From positions 5,735,001-5,799,000 of the forward strand of contig CM007989.1 in the NCBI GenBank assembly GCA_002189035.1: a stretch of DNA of 64,000 nt. The letters are read 5' to 3'. Source of the stretch: Utricularia gibba. Taxonomy: Eukaryota; Streptophyta; Magnoliopsida; Lamiales; Lentibulariaceae. Positions within the stretch are counted from its first letter, which is position 1; each line of letters starts with the position of its first letter. The position numbers and the translations under genes were made by a program. Below the pieces are notes generated by a model, which did no database searches, was not told where the DNA came from, and saw nothing but the letters and a program-made list of their open reading frames with translations. Below, in pieces: positions 22,930 to 34,444 of the stretch.

Positions 22930-25060
22930 TTTTGTATAAATATGGAAGATGTAAAATTAGGCATAAATTAAGCATTACTTACTATAGATTAGAAGACAAT
23001 ATTTGTATAAATACAATAGACTTTTTGTATAATACGATGATAAAGTTTTTCAAATTTATTGCTTCTCAACATGGTATTAGACTTTTCTCAATTTCTTCCT
23101 TTCTTCCTCATCTCCATGTCTTCTCCATCGCCTCACAAGGCTTGCTTGGCACATCTCTGCTAGTTTCGAATCATTTGAAAGCGATTCATCTTACTTTGAT
23201 TCTCTCGACCATACTGATAGATATGAGGAGTTGCCCATTGTTCCAAAGAAAATACATGATAAAGATTTTTTTATACTTACTTCTTGGTCTATGGCTTCCA
23301 AAGCAACACATGAATGGCAAAAAATCGATTTTCTCACTATGACATTGTTCTCAATTTCATGGAGAAAGATCTGGCCAAAACATTTCATTTATGCATCATT
23401 TGCTCATGAATTATGGATTGACGTTGAATGCCAATTAGGTGTTTTTGTGGAACCCCAAGGAGTTACATTAAATCATGTAAGGATCAGGATCAATTGTTGT
23501 CTACGACACCAAACTTAAATGGACTTGGAGTGCATTGGGCACTTTATGCCCACTACCTGCACCAAATAGTAAGGAAAGAATTTTGATGATAGGAGGACGA
23601 TGCTTATGGTTGAACATTTTCAATGATTCACTTTGGCATCATATTATTGGAACTCCCTCACTTATTACCAATGATGCCTATCAGATGATGCTTATGGTTG
23701 AACATTACCATCCTACTAATGTCTATATTGTTGATTTAAATTTGGGTTCCATCATGGTAGTTCAGAATGCTTCTTTGACTACACAAGTATAGAAAGTTGT
23801 CACTCTTCGAAGAAGAAACAAGTGAGCTGTTCCTACTTCATTGGCCTTATCATAATACAAATTGCATGATTCTAACTGAGCATAAGTAGCATGTTGACAA
23901 GAATTCCGCCAATATGGCTGTTGATATTGCATTCATGCCTTTTGATGGGCATTATGGTGATTTGCACCACTCTCAACCTCCTCATTTCATTAACTTTGTG
24001 CAGTTGATACAGTCTTTGTATAAAAAACAGCATGACGCAATGACTAGCATTAATGGTGATTCTTCTACTAAGTGTTTTGAATTTAAATTGTATCTTGACT
24101 CAGGTGCTACTTCTCACATGTGCGGTACTACTACATCCTTATTGAATCTCAAGCATCTGGCATATGATCTTTGAATTTACTTACCTACAATTCAATGCTT
24201 TTTGGTTGATGATGCTGAGGATTATCAATTGAAATCTTATCTCTAACTATTTGATGTTCTCAAAGTTCCCAATTTTTTATTTAATTTGGCTTATGTTTAT
24301 CAAGTTGTGAAGCAAAAAAAAAAAAAAAATGTAAAAGATGTGCTTTATATTAATGGATTTTTTTTATAGGACTGACAACATAATTTTACAATTGCATGAA
24401 GATATGAAAAACATGCCCTTTTATTACTTACCTACTACTTTGCATCAATACATTATGATTGGGGGTTGCGATGTTAATATTGTTCATGCATTTTCTAGCG
24501 ACACTTTAGCAGTTTATTCGCTTGGTTGAAGTGTAGCTTTTAGAAGCTCAAAATTGAGAATGGTTCTAAATTTGTCAATAAAACATGTTGATAGCTTTTC
24601 TTATCTCGAGGGATTGCTCATCTTCATACCTGCACTCATTCTAAACAACTGAATGGACAAGTTTAATGTAAGCACAAGCACTTACTTTAGATAGCTCTTT
24701 TCATACCTTTTCACACTAGGTTATCTAAATCTTTTTGTCAGTAATGCTATTCTCACTACAACCTACCTAATTAATAAGATATCATTTAACTTTATTCACT
24801 AGAAAACACTTTATGAACTTCTCTTTGGTACAGTGGCAAATTATTTTACTCTATATACTTTTGGTCGTTTACTCTTTGTAGTTGATACATCTCCGGCAAG
24901 CTTGCCTGAATTAAATTCCCTTTGCTCCTTGGATACACATAGAACATTGGAGATGCTATTGGATCATTTGGGAAGATGTGCATGATAGCAAAGATCAAGG
25001 AGAAAATCCACTTGATGCTGGTGGATGATAGATTATCTCTTATCACCTGATGGGGAGTCC
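22930..25060 (+). mobile_element. Degenerate Ty1/copia gag-pol remnant
   Basis: Read in pieces across frames. There is a gag-like region (about 23170-23520), an aspartic protease active site LDSGATSHMCG (24094-24126), and integrase-like wording around 24610-24930. The last includes a GIAHLHTCTHSKQLNGQV-like stretch matching the copia pattern of Cys and His before PQQNGVAERKH. Reverse transcriptase was not found. A 16-base A run sits at about 24314. Stops and frame changes are frequent, so no protein can be made. The plus orientation is opposite to the copia remnant at 15-17.5 kb. Confidence 0.7.
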
Positions 25061-26059
25061 TAAAGGTCTTACATTCATTTGACTGCTTGAGATTGTAGCA
25101 GCCTACATGTGGAGACCCAACGAAGTGCATGTCATCCAAATCCTCATGCTAATTTTCTGATCCAAAAGAATGAACCTTTTCCTCAAAAAAAAAAAAAAGA
25201 AAAAAAGGTGGAAGGGAGAGGGGATAAAAGAGTGTTGATAGAAAGGGTGCAAGAAAGTGAAATAGATGAAGTAGTGTATTATGTGAAGGACCTTTAAATA
25301 GGCATAAATATGAGTAGAGGAGAAAAGAGATAATTTTTTACCAATGAAATATGCAGAAAGAAGGCCAAAGACCTCTCTAGTGTTCTTGGATTTCAGGGTT
25401 TATCATGTTTTTGCAACTGTGTTCATAAGAGCATCTTCAACCATAAGTAGATAGCATCATTATTATTAATTGAACGTCATTTCCTATTTTTTTAATCAAT
25501 AATTATAAAATTTTTTATATATCCACACTTTTTAACACTTAAGTTAGATATATGTTGGACAAACACCACTATTTTCTCGTGAACTACTTAATTCTTCCTT
25601 CTTGGTTGCCGTTATTCTTGCTTCTCTACCAAAAAATTGTCTTTTGAGATCTACACCTAGTAACTTTGACACTCTAGCCAAATGAAGACAATGGTGACGA
25701 TGATTTTAACAATTGGACTTCTCTTTGATTTTTATTTTATGACATTTTAATTTGTAATTACATCAATTTTCATGCTTTATTACTTGTACTTACAGATCTA
25801 TGGTTTATTAATTGTAGTTTGTTTGTGTATGCACGAATAGTTTTAGTTTCAAAGGAAATACTTCTCATTGAATGGTTGTATAAAGTTATTAAAATCACTT
25901 CTTTTGGAAGCTAAGTTTCAGGAGGCAGAATTGTTACCGTGATTAACGATTATCATATACTTGCTTATGGTTCTACATCATCAATACTACTTTGTCACTT
26001 GTAGCTTTAAATAGATTGTTGGTTGTTTTGAATTTACATTATGATCTTAATGTTATCAT

Positions 26060-26650
26060 TATTGTAGATGATTGATCAAAATGGATTATAATCGAAAAGA
26101 TGAATTGAAGATGAAGAGCTTCTTCTTATTTCAACTTGGTTGAATGCTAGTATTGTGATATAGGGGTCGGGAGATATCATTATATTGATGCTTTCAAGAA
26201 AAAATGGAGCAACTTGAATCGAGATGTCCAAACATTTACTGGTTGTTATAGTCAAGTCTAACAAGCGGAATGAATGAACATGATTATAAATGAGATGTTG
26301 TAGCCCTCTTCATGCAACAAACATGGAAGGATTTTGTCATTTAAATTGTTAGAAAATTTTGAGAAATGAGCCAAAGTGGAAAACAGGAATATTTTAAGTT
26401 TGTTTATATTAGTTTCCTCATTTACATACAATATGAATTTTTCTTATGACAGTTTGTTAATCTCAGAATTAAGAATTCAGGAAAGAAAAGGTGTATTGAG
26501 AATGACATAGAGAAAGCAATGGAAACTCCACAAACACAACGTGATGTGCATCCTATGAGCCAAAAAGTAGCGAAGTGAATGCATAGTGGTGATAGTAGTC
26601 CCTCAAGATCTACCACAAACTTGGAATTGAGTAAATACACCATACCCTGA
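26060..26650 (+). pseudogene. Harbinger-associated Myb/SANT-like ORF (degenerate)
   Basis: Reading across frames gives LISTWLNASIV (about 26120-26150), KWSNLNRDVQTFTGCYSQ (about 26205-26260), MNEHDY, LFMQQTWKDFV (about 26310) and MSQSGKQEYF. This follows the plant pattern LISAWLN...RWQKIN..VQKFVGCY...LYQKDFGK...EPKW of the Myb-like/NAM-associated proteins carried by PIF/Harbinger elements or derived from them. Stops occur throughout. The open frame 26749-26949 just downstream may belong to the same element, but I do not recognise it. Confidence 0.6.
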
Positions 26651-27475
26651 ACCACTATGAGACGCTATTCAATCTCAAACTGCAGTGTGCAATAGGTACA
26701 AGGAATTTTAAATATCGAAGGAAATTAGAAAACTACATTTTTCTAAAGTTGGATGATTACACCTTTGAAAAAAGGAACTTTTACAATGCAACAATGAATA
26801 CATTGCAAGTTATGATGCAATCTCTACCAAATATGAATTCTGTCACTTTTACAATAACACAAGGTGATCATAGTCAAGTACGTGCTGAATATGTTGTGAA
26901 CTTGGGAGATGGTTTGAACAACATAGATCTTACTATTTCTAGCTTTTAGATCATATTTATGTAGGATAACAATTATATTTCATGTAGAAGATAAACTTCT
27001 TTCATGTACATGTATTAGATTTTGCATCTTTAAAATTGTAATTTTCATGAAAAATATATTTGAATTGCATAATAATATAAAAACAATAGAATATTGTAAA
27101 GTTGCATAATAATATAAAGCAAACGAATATCATAAGCTACAAAATATTTTAAAGAAAAGTAATATTTTCAAATTGCAAAATATTTAAAGTAAAGGAATAT
27201 TTAAAAATTATAGAATAATTTGTAAATCGACCCTATAAAAGACTATGTGATCCTTTTCATATTTATATCTCTACACCCATATCTTCTGTATTCTCATGAA
27301 TCATCCAAACTTCTTCATTCTATTTGCTACAATGGACTTGGAAGGAATAGTTCAAGTAGGATATAGTCATATTTTAAATAATTATGCAATAGTGAAGAAG
27401 GGTCTCGAAAACATCTAGCACCTCATTGTTTCCTTAAGTGTGAATGTGAAGCTGATCATGCTAAATTGTATCAAG

Positions 27476-27480
27476 ATTAT
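27476..27480. repeat. Target-site duplication ATTAT, left copy
   Basis: ATTAT lies immediately left of the LTR boundary TGATAAACG at 27481. The matching copy is at 38332-38336, immediately right of the boundary GTGTTATCA at 38331. The pair shows that everything between entered as one LTR insertion into the Harbinger element. Confidence 0.8.
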
Positions 27481-28686
27481 TGATAAACGAAAAATATTGC
27501 AATGTCATTAATATGCAAATTTTCCAATCAAATAAAATTTATAAACCTAATTCACATCAAGTCATATGAAAAATATGAATATAATAGACTAAGGTCGAAC
27601 ACAAGGAGTTAGGAGCTTGCTATGTAAAAGTCAATACATATAATTAGTGTCACGTTGGTAGATTTGGTCTTAACTAGGATTAAGGCAGAATAATGATGGA
27701 ATGTAAAGAAAAGTAACAAACTTTTGAACGGGTTGTTCTTGAGATGAAATGGATGATACCTTAGGACTCCTATAGGATGTATGTCTATCATTAAAACATT
27801 CTCACACAAACTATGAATCAAACATCCATGAAAGCACATAGATTTTTCTACTTTTATTATACGGAAATCACAAGTTTTTAATTATATTTAGTTATTTATT
27901 TTATAGTTTTAAGTATTTTGATGTAACTTAGGGAGAGAGAGCAGTTTTCAGCATGCACACGAGGGGGTTTCTCCTCCAACTCAAACACGACGAATACTGA
28001 GAGGAGAAGGAAAAAGAAGGGTAATTTTTCTGGAGAAAAACCTCCAACGTGAAGAACAAAGATCAAGACCCAGTCCAGCGCTACTGTTCTGGCCTTTGAA
28101 CAGTAGCAGACAAAAACTAGAACTCTTACTACTTTACTTTCGCTTGTTGATGTTTTTAGTTTCTCCAACCAACTCTTTCACGATATTCTTGACATTTTTT
28201 GCACATTATGTTAATGTTATCATATTTTACATTCCAAGTATGAATAGCTAAACCTTTTGGAATGCCTTAAGGTAAAACATGGTAATGTGGATTTAGGATT
28301 CATAAGAAAATTCATCATTGTTTCTTAGCTCTTGTTTCTATCATTCCATGGGTAGACCTAAAGAGAGGAACAAGTAGCTTCACAACTAAGATGCTTGATT
28401 TAGAGGTAGACCAACAAATCAAGGCGAAAGCAGTGGGTGTTAGTCTGAGGTAGAACGAGTAGAATCGAGTAGACCTAGTTCTATATGCTTTTCATGCGGG
28501 TAGACTAATTGCAATGTTGGTGATGATATAGGGGACTAGCTTAGCTGAAAATATGATGAATGACCTGGGTAGACTTAGGTTATTTGAAGTTGTGAGTGTA
28601 GGAACATAGTAGATTCAGTTAGGCATTTTAGCACCACACCAACTGCAGACCCTTAAGACATTTTAGTATTACTTTGAGGTAGAACC

Positions 28687-29029
28687 TAGTGGGGCATAAA
28701 TTGGATTAAGATAATCGGCCTCTGAAAAGCTGCTGAAAGGTGCTTTGACGGGCTAGCGCTGGCCGACAAAACGATATGTTTCAGAGACCTGACAACGGCG
28801 GTCGTATGGCGCAGTCTAAAAAATGACCGGATCATAGCAAAACAGGCGGCGATCATCTGAAAAGTAAGATCACAGTACAAGCACAAAAAGTAACCGACGC
28901 CTACAGAACTCATATTTTGGTTAGATCGACCTCTCCTATAAGTAGGGGAAATTCTGAAGAGACCTGTGTTCCACTCTAAGCCCTCCAACTTGTACTTCTC
29001 TCCCCACCTCCATCTAGTGAAGACTTTGA
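28687..29029 (+). repeat. 5' LTR (truncated) of Tat element B
   Basis: It starts TAGTGGGGCATAAATTGG and follows the solo LTR at 6641 through the TATA-like CTCCTATAAGTAGGGG (about 28940) to CATCTAGTGAAGACTTTG. The last third of the LTR and the primer binding site are missing. About 80 bp of unassigned sequence (29030-29111) separates it from element A. Confidence 0.75.
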
Positions 29030-29111
29030 AGTTTACACCCCTGATAGGCATCCCAAATCGTAAGCCTTGGCCAAGTCATGTAAGCCTAGGCAAATCTTCT
29101 AAGTCTACGGG

Positions 29112-29642
29112 TGTTATGGGTGAAATCGGTATTCGGTAAGAGGCCGATTTTAGGTGATGGGCGTGGTCAGGAATGCCACACTTAGTCACCTTCTCCACGG
29201 CTAGTACGATTAAAATAAGAGTGAACAGGGATTTTTTACGTGGATACCGCCGGAGAGCGGAAAAACCATGGAGCTGCCGGAGCTCGCCGGAAAAGAGTTT
29301 CACTAGATGGGGGTCGCGAAAAAGGAGAATACAACTTGAAGAAATCTTTTCTGAGTCCAACCCCTTTCTTGTCATAATTCCATCTATTTATAGGAGAGCT
29401 CACTCTGACCGAATTCTGGTGTCTACAAATATCGGTTGCTTTCTGCTCCTGCTATACGATCTCGCTTTTCAGATATCGGCCGCCTGTTATGCCGTAATTC
29501 GGCCGCTTTTTAGAATGTGTCATATGGCCATACCTGTCAGATTTCTGACAGACGTCGATCTGTCGTCTGGCGTTATTCCCTCGGGATCTCTTTTGGTAGC
29601 CTTTTAGGAACCGATTACCCTTGGCCGATTTTTCCCTTATCA
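29112..29642 (-). repeat. 3' LTR of Tat element A (reverse orientation)
   Basis: On the minus strand it starts TGATAAGGGAAAAATCGG directly after a polypurine-like CAGAGGGGCTGAA (29655-29643) and ends ACCCATAACA. At 531 bp it equals the solo LTR at 6641-7175 and shares TCTGAAAAGCGAGATCG, CTCCTATAAATAGATGG and GTGAAACTCTTTTCCGGCG. Plus-strand open frames here (such as 29173-29607) are chance readings of the LTR. Confidence 0.85.
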
Positions 29643-29851
29643 TTCAGCCCCTCTGATTCGCCGATATTAGCCCTTTTCGGGGTAAATCGGGGGATCAGAA
29701 CTACTACAATACCGATTCTTGAGTTGCCGCTTCCCCGAATAGGCCACATGTCGTTCTCTACCACGCGTCGGCTCGTTGGCATGCCACGTTTTTTCCCGCT
29801 CATTCTGGGTACCCCAAACGTCATGACACTTCGTCTCCCTAACCTTTCCCG

Positions 29852-29859
29852 TATAAATA
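29852..29859 (+). promoter_or_regulatory. TATA box of the antisense ORF of element A
   Basis: TATAAATA inside CCCGTATAAATAAGCGCCC, about 260 bp upstream of the antisense-ORF start codon at 30116 and pointing the same way. Its position between the 3' LTR and the ORF suggests that the antisense ORF has its own promoter separate from the LTR. Confidence 0.5.
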
Positions 29860-30115
29860 AGCGCCCTTCGCGTTAGTTCTTTCCTTTGCCTTTTCTATTG
29901 CCTGCAAGAGTTTTGTGCCCTCTGTGCTCCGTCACACTCGTCTGCCGCTCGATCGTCGTGATATCCGTCGGAAAACGTCAATTTTCCAGGTATCATTCGG
30001 TTCTTCGTCTTTTCCATTTGGTCTTCTGGGATTTTTGACGGGTCCCCCTTGTCGTTCTAAGTCCTTCCCCCTTCCTAACTCCTGCCTCGTTCTACAGTTT
30101 TGGGCTTCTTTGAAA

Positions 30116-32364
30116 ATGGGTAGGAGATCTAGTGAACTAAACATCCCCTTCCTTCGCATTCGGTACTCGATCCCTGATGAGTACCAGCTTTCTCATGCTC
30201 GGGATGTTGAAATCCCTTGGGGGTAGGTGAGGACCCCCTGCCTCCGTTCAGTCTCCCAATTCCACTTGCCTATTTCGAAAGCGATTTACGCTTCCCTCTT
30301 CACCCTTTAATAGTCCGTTTTCTCTATACCTTTGCAATTTCGATTTACTGTCTCGCCCCGAATTCCATATTCTGCTTTACCACTTTCCTTTTCTTTTCGG
30401 CCGGTATGGATCCGGCTATGACTCTGGTAGACTTCTGTCATCTCTTCAAGATAGCCGTTCGTAAAGCTAAGTCCCCGATGGATGGCCGATCTCACTTTCA
30501 ATTCCGATGATTCGAAGATAACCCCAACTTTGTTGTTAAAGCCCCTGATACCCACCATGATTGGTGGTCTTCTTTCATTTGGATAGCTCCCCTTTGGGTT
30601 CTCGGTGGAACTTCCCAGTCGATCCCCCAACTCCTTTCAAGATCAAGATCATGGGTCCGTATCGGTCTTCTTCCGAATCTCATGAAGTCGTTTATGAGAG
30701 GCTTAGTCGGGGCTTAGTTCGGTATGAGTCTCGTGCCTTGATGTTCTCGGATGAGTCGTTGAAAAGATTAGGTATTATCGGTCGTTCCCGAGACCTCCAT
30801 TGGCCCGATATCATTCCTTTCGACGGCACCGATTCGAGGAGCCTTCCTCTTAGCCCCTCTTCATCCTTCCCTCTTGTTCCGGCTTCACCTCCAATTCCCC
30901 CACCTGTACAAACTGGGGCCCCCAAGAAAAAGAAGAGGGTTAAGACAGTTGCGCACAAACCCTCAAAGAGGTAGAGAGGTAGTCGGGTTCAGCTTTCCCG
31001 AGTCTCAGAATCGGCACTATGCCTTATTGCTTTTCCTTCTTTCGTTTTCAGCTGAAGAGATGGCTCGGAGAAGCTCTCTGGAAGGTTCGGTGATGGCGCG
31101 GTTCTCCGCCGAGATGCAGAGGGTGCAGGAACCCGAGGATCCCTCCCTACACCAGTCTGTCTCCTATTTAACAGTTACCGCGAATTGCCGATTATAACCC
31201 CCCCCCCTTTTTTTTTGGTTTTTCTTTCAGGCTGATATGATTGGAGCTCAGTTGGACGCCGCTAATCCTTCCTCGGGGGAAGATCAAGTAGTAGAAGTCT
31301 CCGAGACCCGGGAGTTGACTTCCCGTCCTTCAGCCGGGAAAGGGAAAGAGAAACTTCCTCCATCACCCGATCTCAGCGATACTCCTATTCCCGATGCAAG
31401 ATTCTTTTCGGCTGGTGCTTCAATATCGGCTCTTCCAATCGAGTTATAGAGGGATTCTGCCCTCGTAGAAGTAAGGGACAACCCGGTGCTTCCTCTACCC
31501 TCAGTTCCAGCTGAACTAAGGGGAATCCTGGATGGAGCTATGTCTAATACCTCGGGTGTTGAGCCGGAGAAGATACTTGAAGGGATCTGGCAAGTACGTA
31601 TCCCGTTTCCTCTTCTAAGTTCTAAGTAGTCGGTCCTTGACTAGGGATATTCTTTTAGGCTCTGACTCTTGGGTGGGGAATGGTTAGAGAGATTGGCTCT
31701 CAATCAGAGGAAGTTTCTTGGCTTCGGGCCCAGGTTGTGGCTCAGAGCGCCCAGATAAAGTTGTTGGAGGAGGGGAGTTCGCTGAAAACCGTTTTAGGGA
31801 AACGCAGCCGCTAGGAGGAAGAACTGCAAAATGTGATCGAGGAAATGGGAAAGACGGTTGATGACGCTCAATCAGAGAGATAGGGCTTCAAAGTCCGATT
31901 TGAGGAGGCAGAAGCGGAGTTAGAGCATGCCAGGGGCCGCATTTCAGCATTGGAGGCCGAATTACTTGATCAACAAGCATCTCGGCAGGGTCTTCTGGAT
32001 GACTTTGTCAACTCGGCCTGTTTTGCCGAACTCACCGATATCTATGCAGGAGATTTATTCGGCTTACTTCTATACCATCAGAGACGACAGTTCAGCCGGG
32101 AATTTGGGCTTTCAATCATGGATCCGCGCTTCGACAGGATAAACCCCTGACGAAGGATGATAACATGCTTGATGTTATCGCGGATACCTTCCAGGCTCCG
32201 GAGTTCGGGTTAGAAGCTAATCGGGAGCGAATGATTTCGCTAATTCGGGCGAGTATAGGGCGAGAGAATGACGCCAAGTTGAGGGCAAGGATGGAACGGC
32301 ATACCGGTTCCTCTGCCAATCCTCCCGATAATCCCCATCCCCTCTTGTACTTTAGTAGTTTTTG
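30116..32364 (+). pseudogene. Antisense ORF of Tat element A, gypsy-type transposon domain
   Basis: The start codon is that of MGRRSSELNIPFLR. The core domain LRFPLHPLIVRFLYTFAI, then LAPNSIFCFTTFLFF, then LFKIAVRKAKSPM (about 30280-30500) matches the plant 'putative gypsy type transposon' domain (Transposase_28 family). Next come a tryptophan-bearing stretch (DTHHDWWSS), a Pro-rich linker, and a basic PKKKKRVKTVAHKPSKR (30920-30974) that looks like a nuclear localisation signal. The last part is a coiled coil ending RISALEAELLDQQASRQG and LTDIYAGDLFGLLLY (about 31935-32075). In-frame stops (for example near 30510) and frame changes break it, though part may be introns. It runs opposite to pol and converges with it. 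Its function in the Tat lineage is unknown. Confidence 0.7.
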
Positions 32365-33145
32365 ACTTGATGTTTTTCCCCCTGCTGTGGGGCTTTTTTG
32401 ATAATTTTGGTCTCCCGGTTCGGGATTTTCTTCTAATTTACTCTGTTTTTTGCGCATCACTTTTGCCTTTGGTGACGTTCACATTTTGAGGGAAGCCCCG
32501 AGTTGGTTTGCTGTGTCTATTACGTGCTTAGACTTGGAGATTCGCCTATACTTTTATGATTCGGGGGTGGATGCCTCCTCGCCAACCCTTTGATTGGACT
32601 TTTTGATTTTAGTTTGCCTTAGTGTTTCCTCATGCGAGCTGAACTGCTGCTAGGGAAGTAGGTCGGAACCCCTCATGGGTTGAGCGACTTCTCCAATCCG
32701 AAAGGGCCCTCTTTTGGCCATACCCATTGTTTTGAACATTGGTGGATTTGCTTTGGGTGCTCTTGCCGCCTCGAGATTACGACAACAAGGTCAATACTTA
32801 AGGGCTTTTTGGGGTTTACGCGTGCGATTTATATAAACCGGTGCTCGAATCGTACCAGGGCTTATTCTTGCTATTGACACCTGGGTTGGTGTATCGCATA
32901 TATATATCGTGGGAGACCCCGAGTCGATTTGCTGTATCCCATAGGGGACTCCGATTTAGGAGATTCGCCTGGGCTTACGTTACTTGGCCAAAGCTTTAAA
33001 TCTTTGATGGTCTGCCTGGGCTTACGCGATTCGGCCAGGGCTTGTGTTTTGTTTTCCCATCTCCATTTCGGAGGAATTTATAGTTGCATGAGTGCTTTGG
33101 GGAAGAGAATGCCGAATCCTGTGACAGAGATTGATATTGAGTCGG

Positions 33146-33784
33146 TTAGGCGTAGAACTTCCTTAGATGGGATGCGTTCCACGACCTTGGGAGTTCCACG
33201 CCATCTAATTGTTCCAGGCGATATGCTCCTTTTCCAATCACCCTTGAAATCCGATAAGGGCCTTCCCAGTTGCGGTCTAATTTCCCGACGTGTCTTTGCG
33301 GTTGGACGCTTCAAAGCACCAAATCTCCCTCATGGAATTCTCTTGAGGATACCGAGTTGTTGTAACTTTTCTCCGTTCTTCTCTGATAAGCCCCTAGTCA
33401 GCTATAGATGCTTTGTCGCTTCTTTTCCAACAGCTCCAATTCCAGTTTTCGGAGTTCAGTATTCTCTTCTTCATTATAATGCTCTACCTGGTAGCTCTTC
33501 AAGGTCAGTTCGATAGGGCATATGGCTTCTGAACCGTAAACCAATAAGAATGGGGACTCTTCCATGGTGGTTCGAGGGGTAGTGCGGTATGACCACAGTA
33601 CCTCATCTAAGCGATCTGCCCATGACCCCCCAAAATCTTCGAGCTTAGTCTTCATACCTAGTGGGAGTGTTTGGTTCGTTACCTCTGTGAGGCCATTGCT
33701 TTGCGGGTGATATACCGAGGTGAAGTTGTGCTTGACCGAATACTTATCCAGGAATGCATCCATTTGTCCTCCGGCAAAAGACAC
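33146..33784 (-). pseudogene. Ty3/gypsy integrase C-terminal part, Tat element A
   Basis: Minus-strand reading from 33784 gives DKYSVKHNFTSVYHPQSNG, then LWSYRTTPRTTMEESPFLL, YGSEAICPIEL and, in the same region, GDLVL. After a stop it continues VGKLDRNWEGPYRISRVIGK, then GAYRLEQLDG and PRSWNASHLRKFYA, ending at TAA (33148-33146). This is the end of the gypsy integrase with its C-terminal domain. Two in-frame stops are visible (after SIYS and after LVL). The N-terminal zinc finger, first two catalytic acids, reverse transcriptase and protease are absent, because the sequence breaks at 33785. Confidence 0.85.
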
Positions 33785-34444
33785 ACAACCTCCGGGTTAT
33801 ATAGCCCCAGGTAAATCCCCCATGTCTAAGCCCGTTATGGGCACAGTAAACCAACTCAGGGCTCCTCTTGAAATGTGGTATCCTCTAAACCCAGGCTCTA
33901 GTGACTAGGGTAAGCCCTAGTATGATTCAGGCACCGGTTTCCTAAATCATTTGCGTAAGCCCCGAAAAGGCCCCAAAGTAAGGCTCTCGCTACTAGACCT
34001 TGAAATGGTAAACACACTCAAAGCAAAGCTGGCTCTACCCCGAACAGCACGGATTTGGCCCTATTCGAAATGAGGAAGCAACTCAACCTACGAAAGGTTC
34101 TGATTTACATTCGTAGCGAATACTTAGGCACAAAAGCCCAACTAAGTGACTAACAAAACCATGAGACTCACAAATTGGAGTAATCGATAAAAAGGAGAAG
34201 GCAATGTATCAAAACTAGGAAAGTGAAGGAAGGAATCCCAAATCAAGACTCCAAAATATCCAAAAACCCCAAATCGGGGACAAAAAAGTTAGCTCTAGGG
34301 AGTGAAGGAAAGGAAAAAGAAACTAAAGTTCAAGAGGAGGAGGGAGATCAGTGGGAGGACCAACTAAGGGGCCAATGTGCCCCTGTAGCCTCGCTCGCAG
34401 CTTGGCCTCATTCTCCTGCCCGATTCTAGCCCGAATGAGTGCAA
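33785..34444. other. Spacer of Tat element B between pol remnant and antisense ORF
   Basis: Non-coding sequence similar in character to 32380-33145 of element A, the region between the antisense ORF and the end of pol. It contains repeated AAGCCCCGAAAAGG- and CCCCGAG-like motifs. The junction with element A lies at about 33785. Confidence 0.45.

Noticed and set aside
24305-24335. Poly(A) run that could mark a retroposon tail
   Set aside because: It lies inside the copia remnant with no duplication around it and no LINE or SINE body upstream.
29173-30226. Series of overlapping plus and minus open frames of 60-140 codons
   Set aside because: They are readings of the GC-rich Tat LTR and the leader of its antisense ORF.
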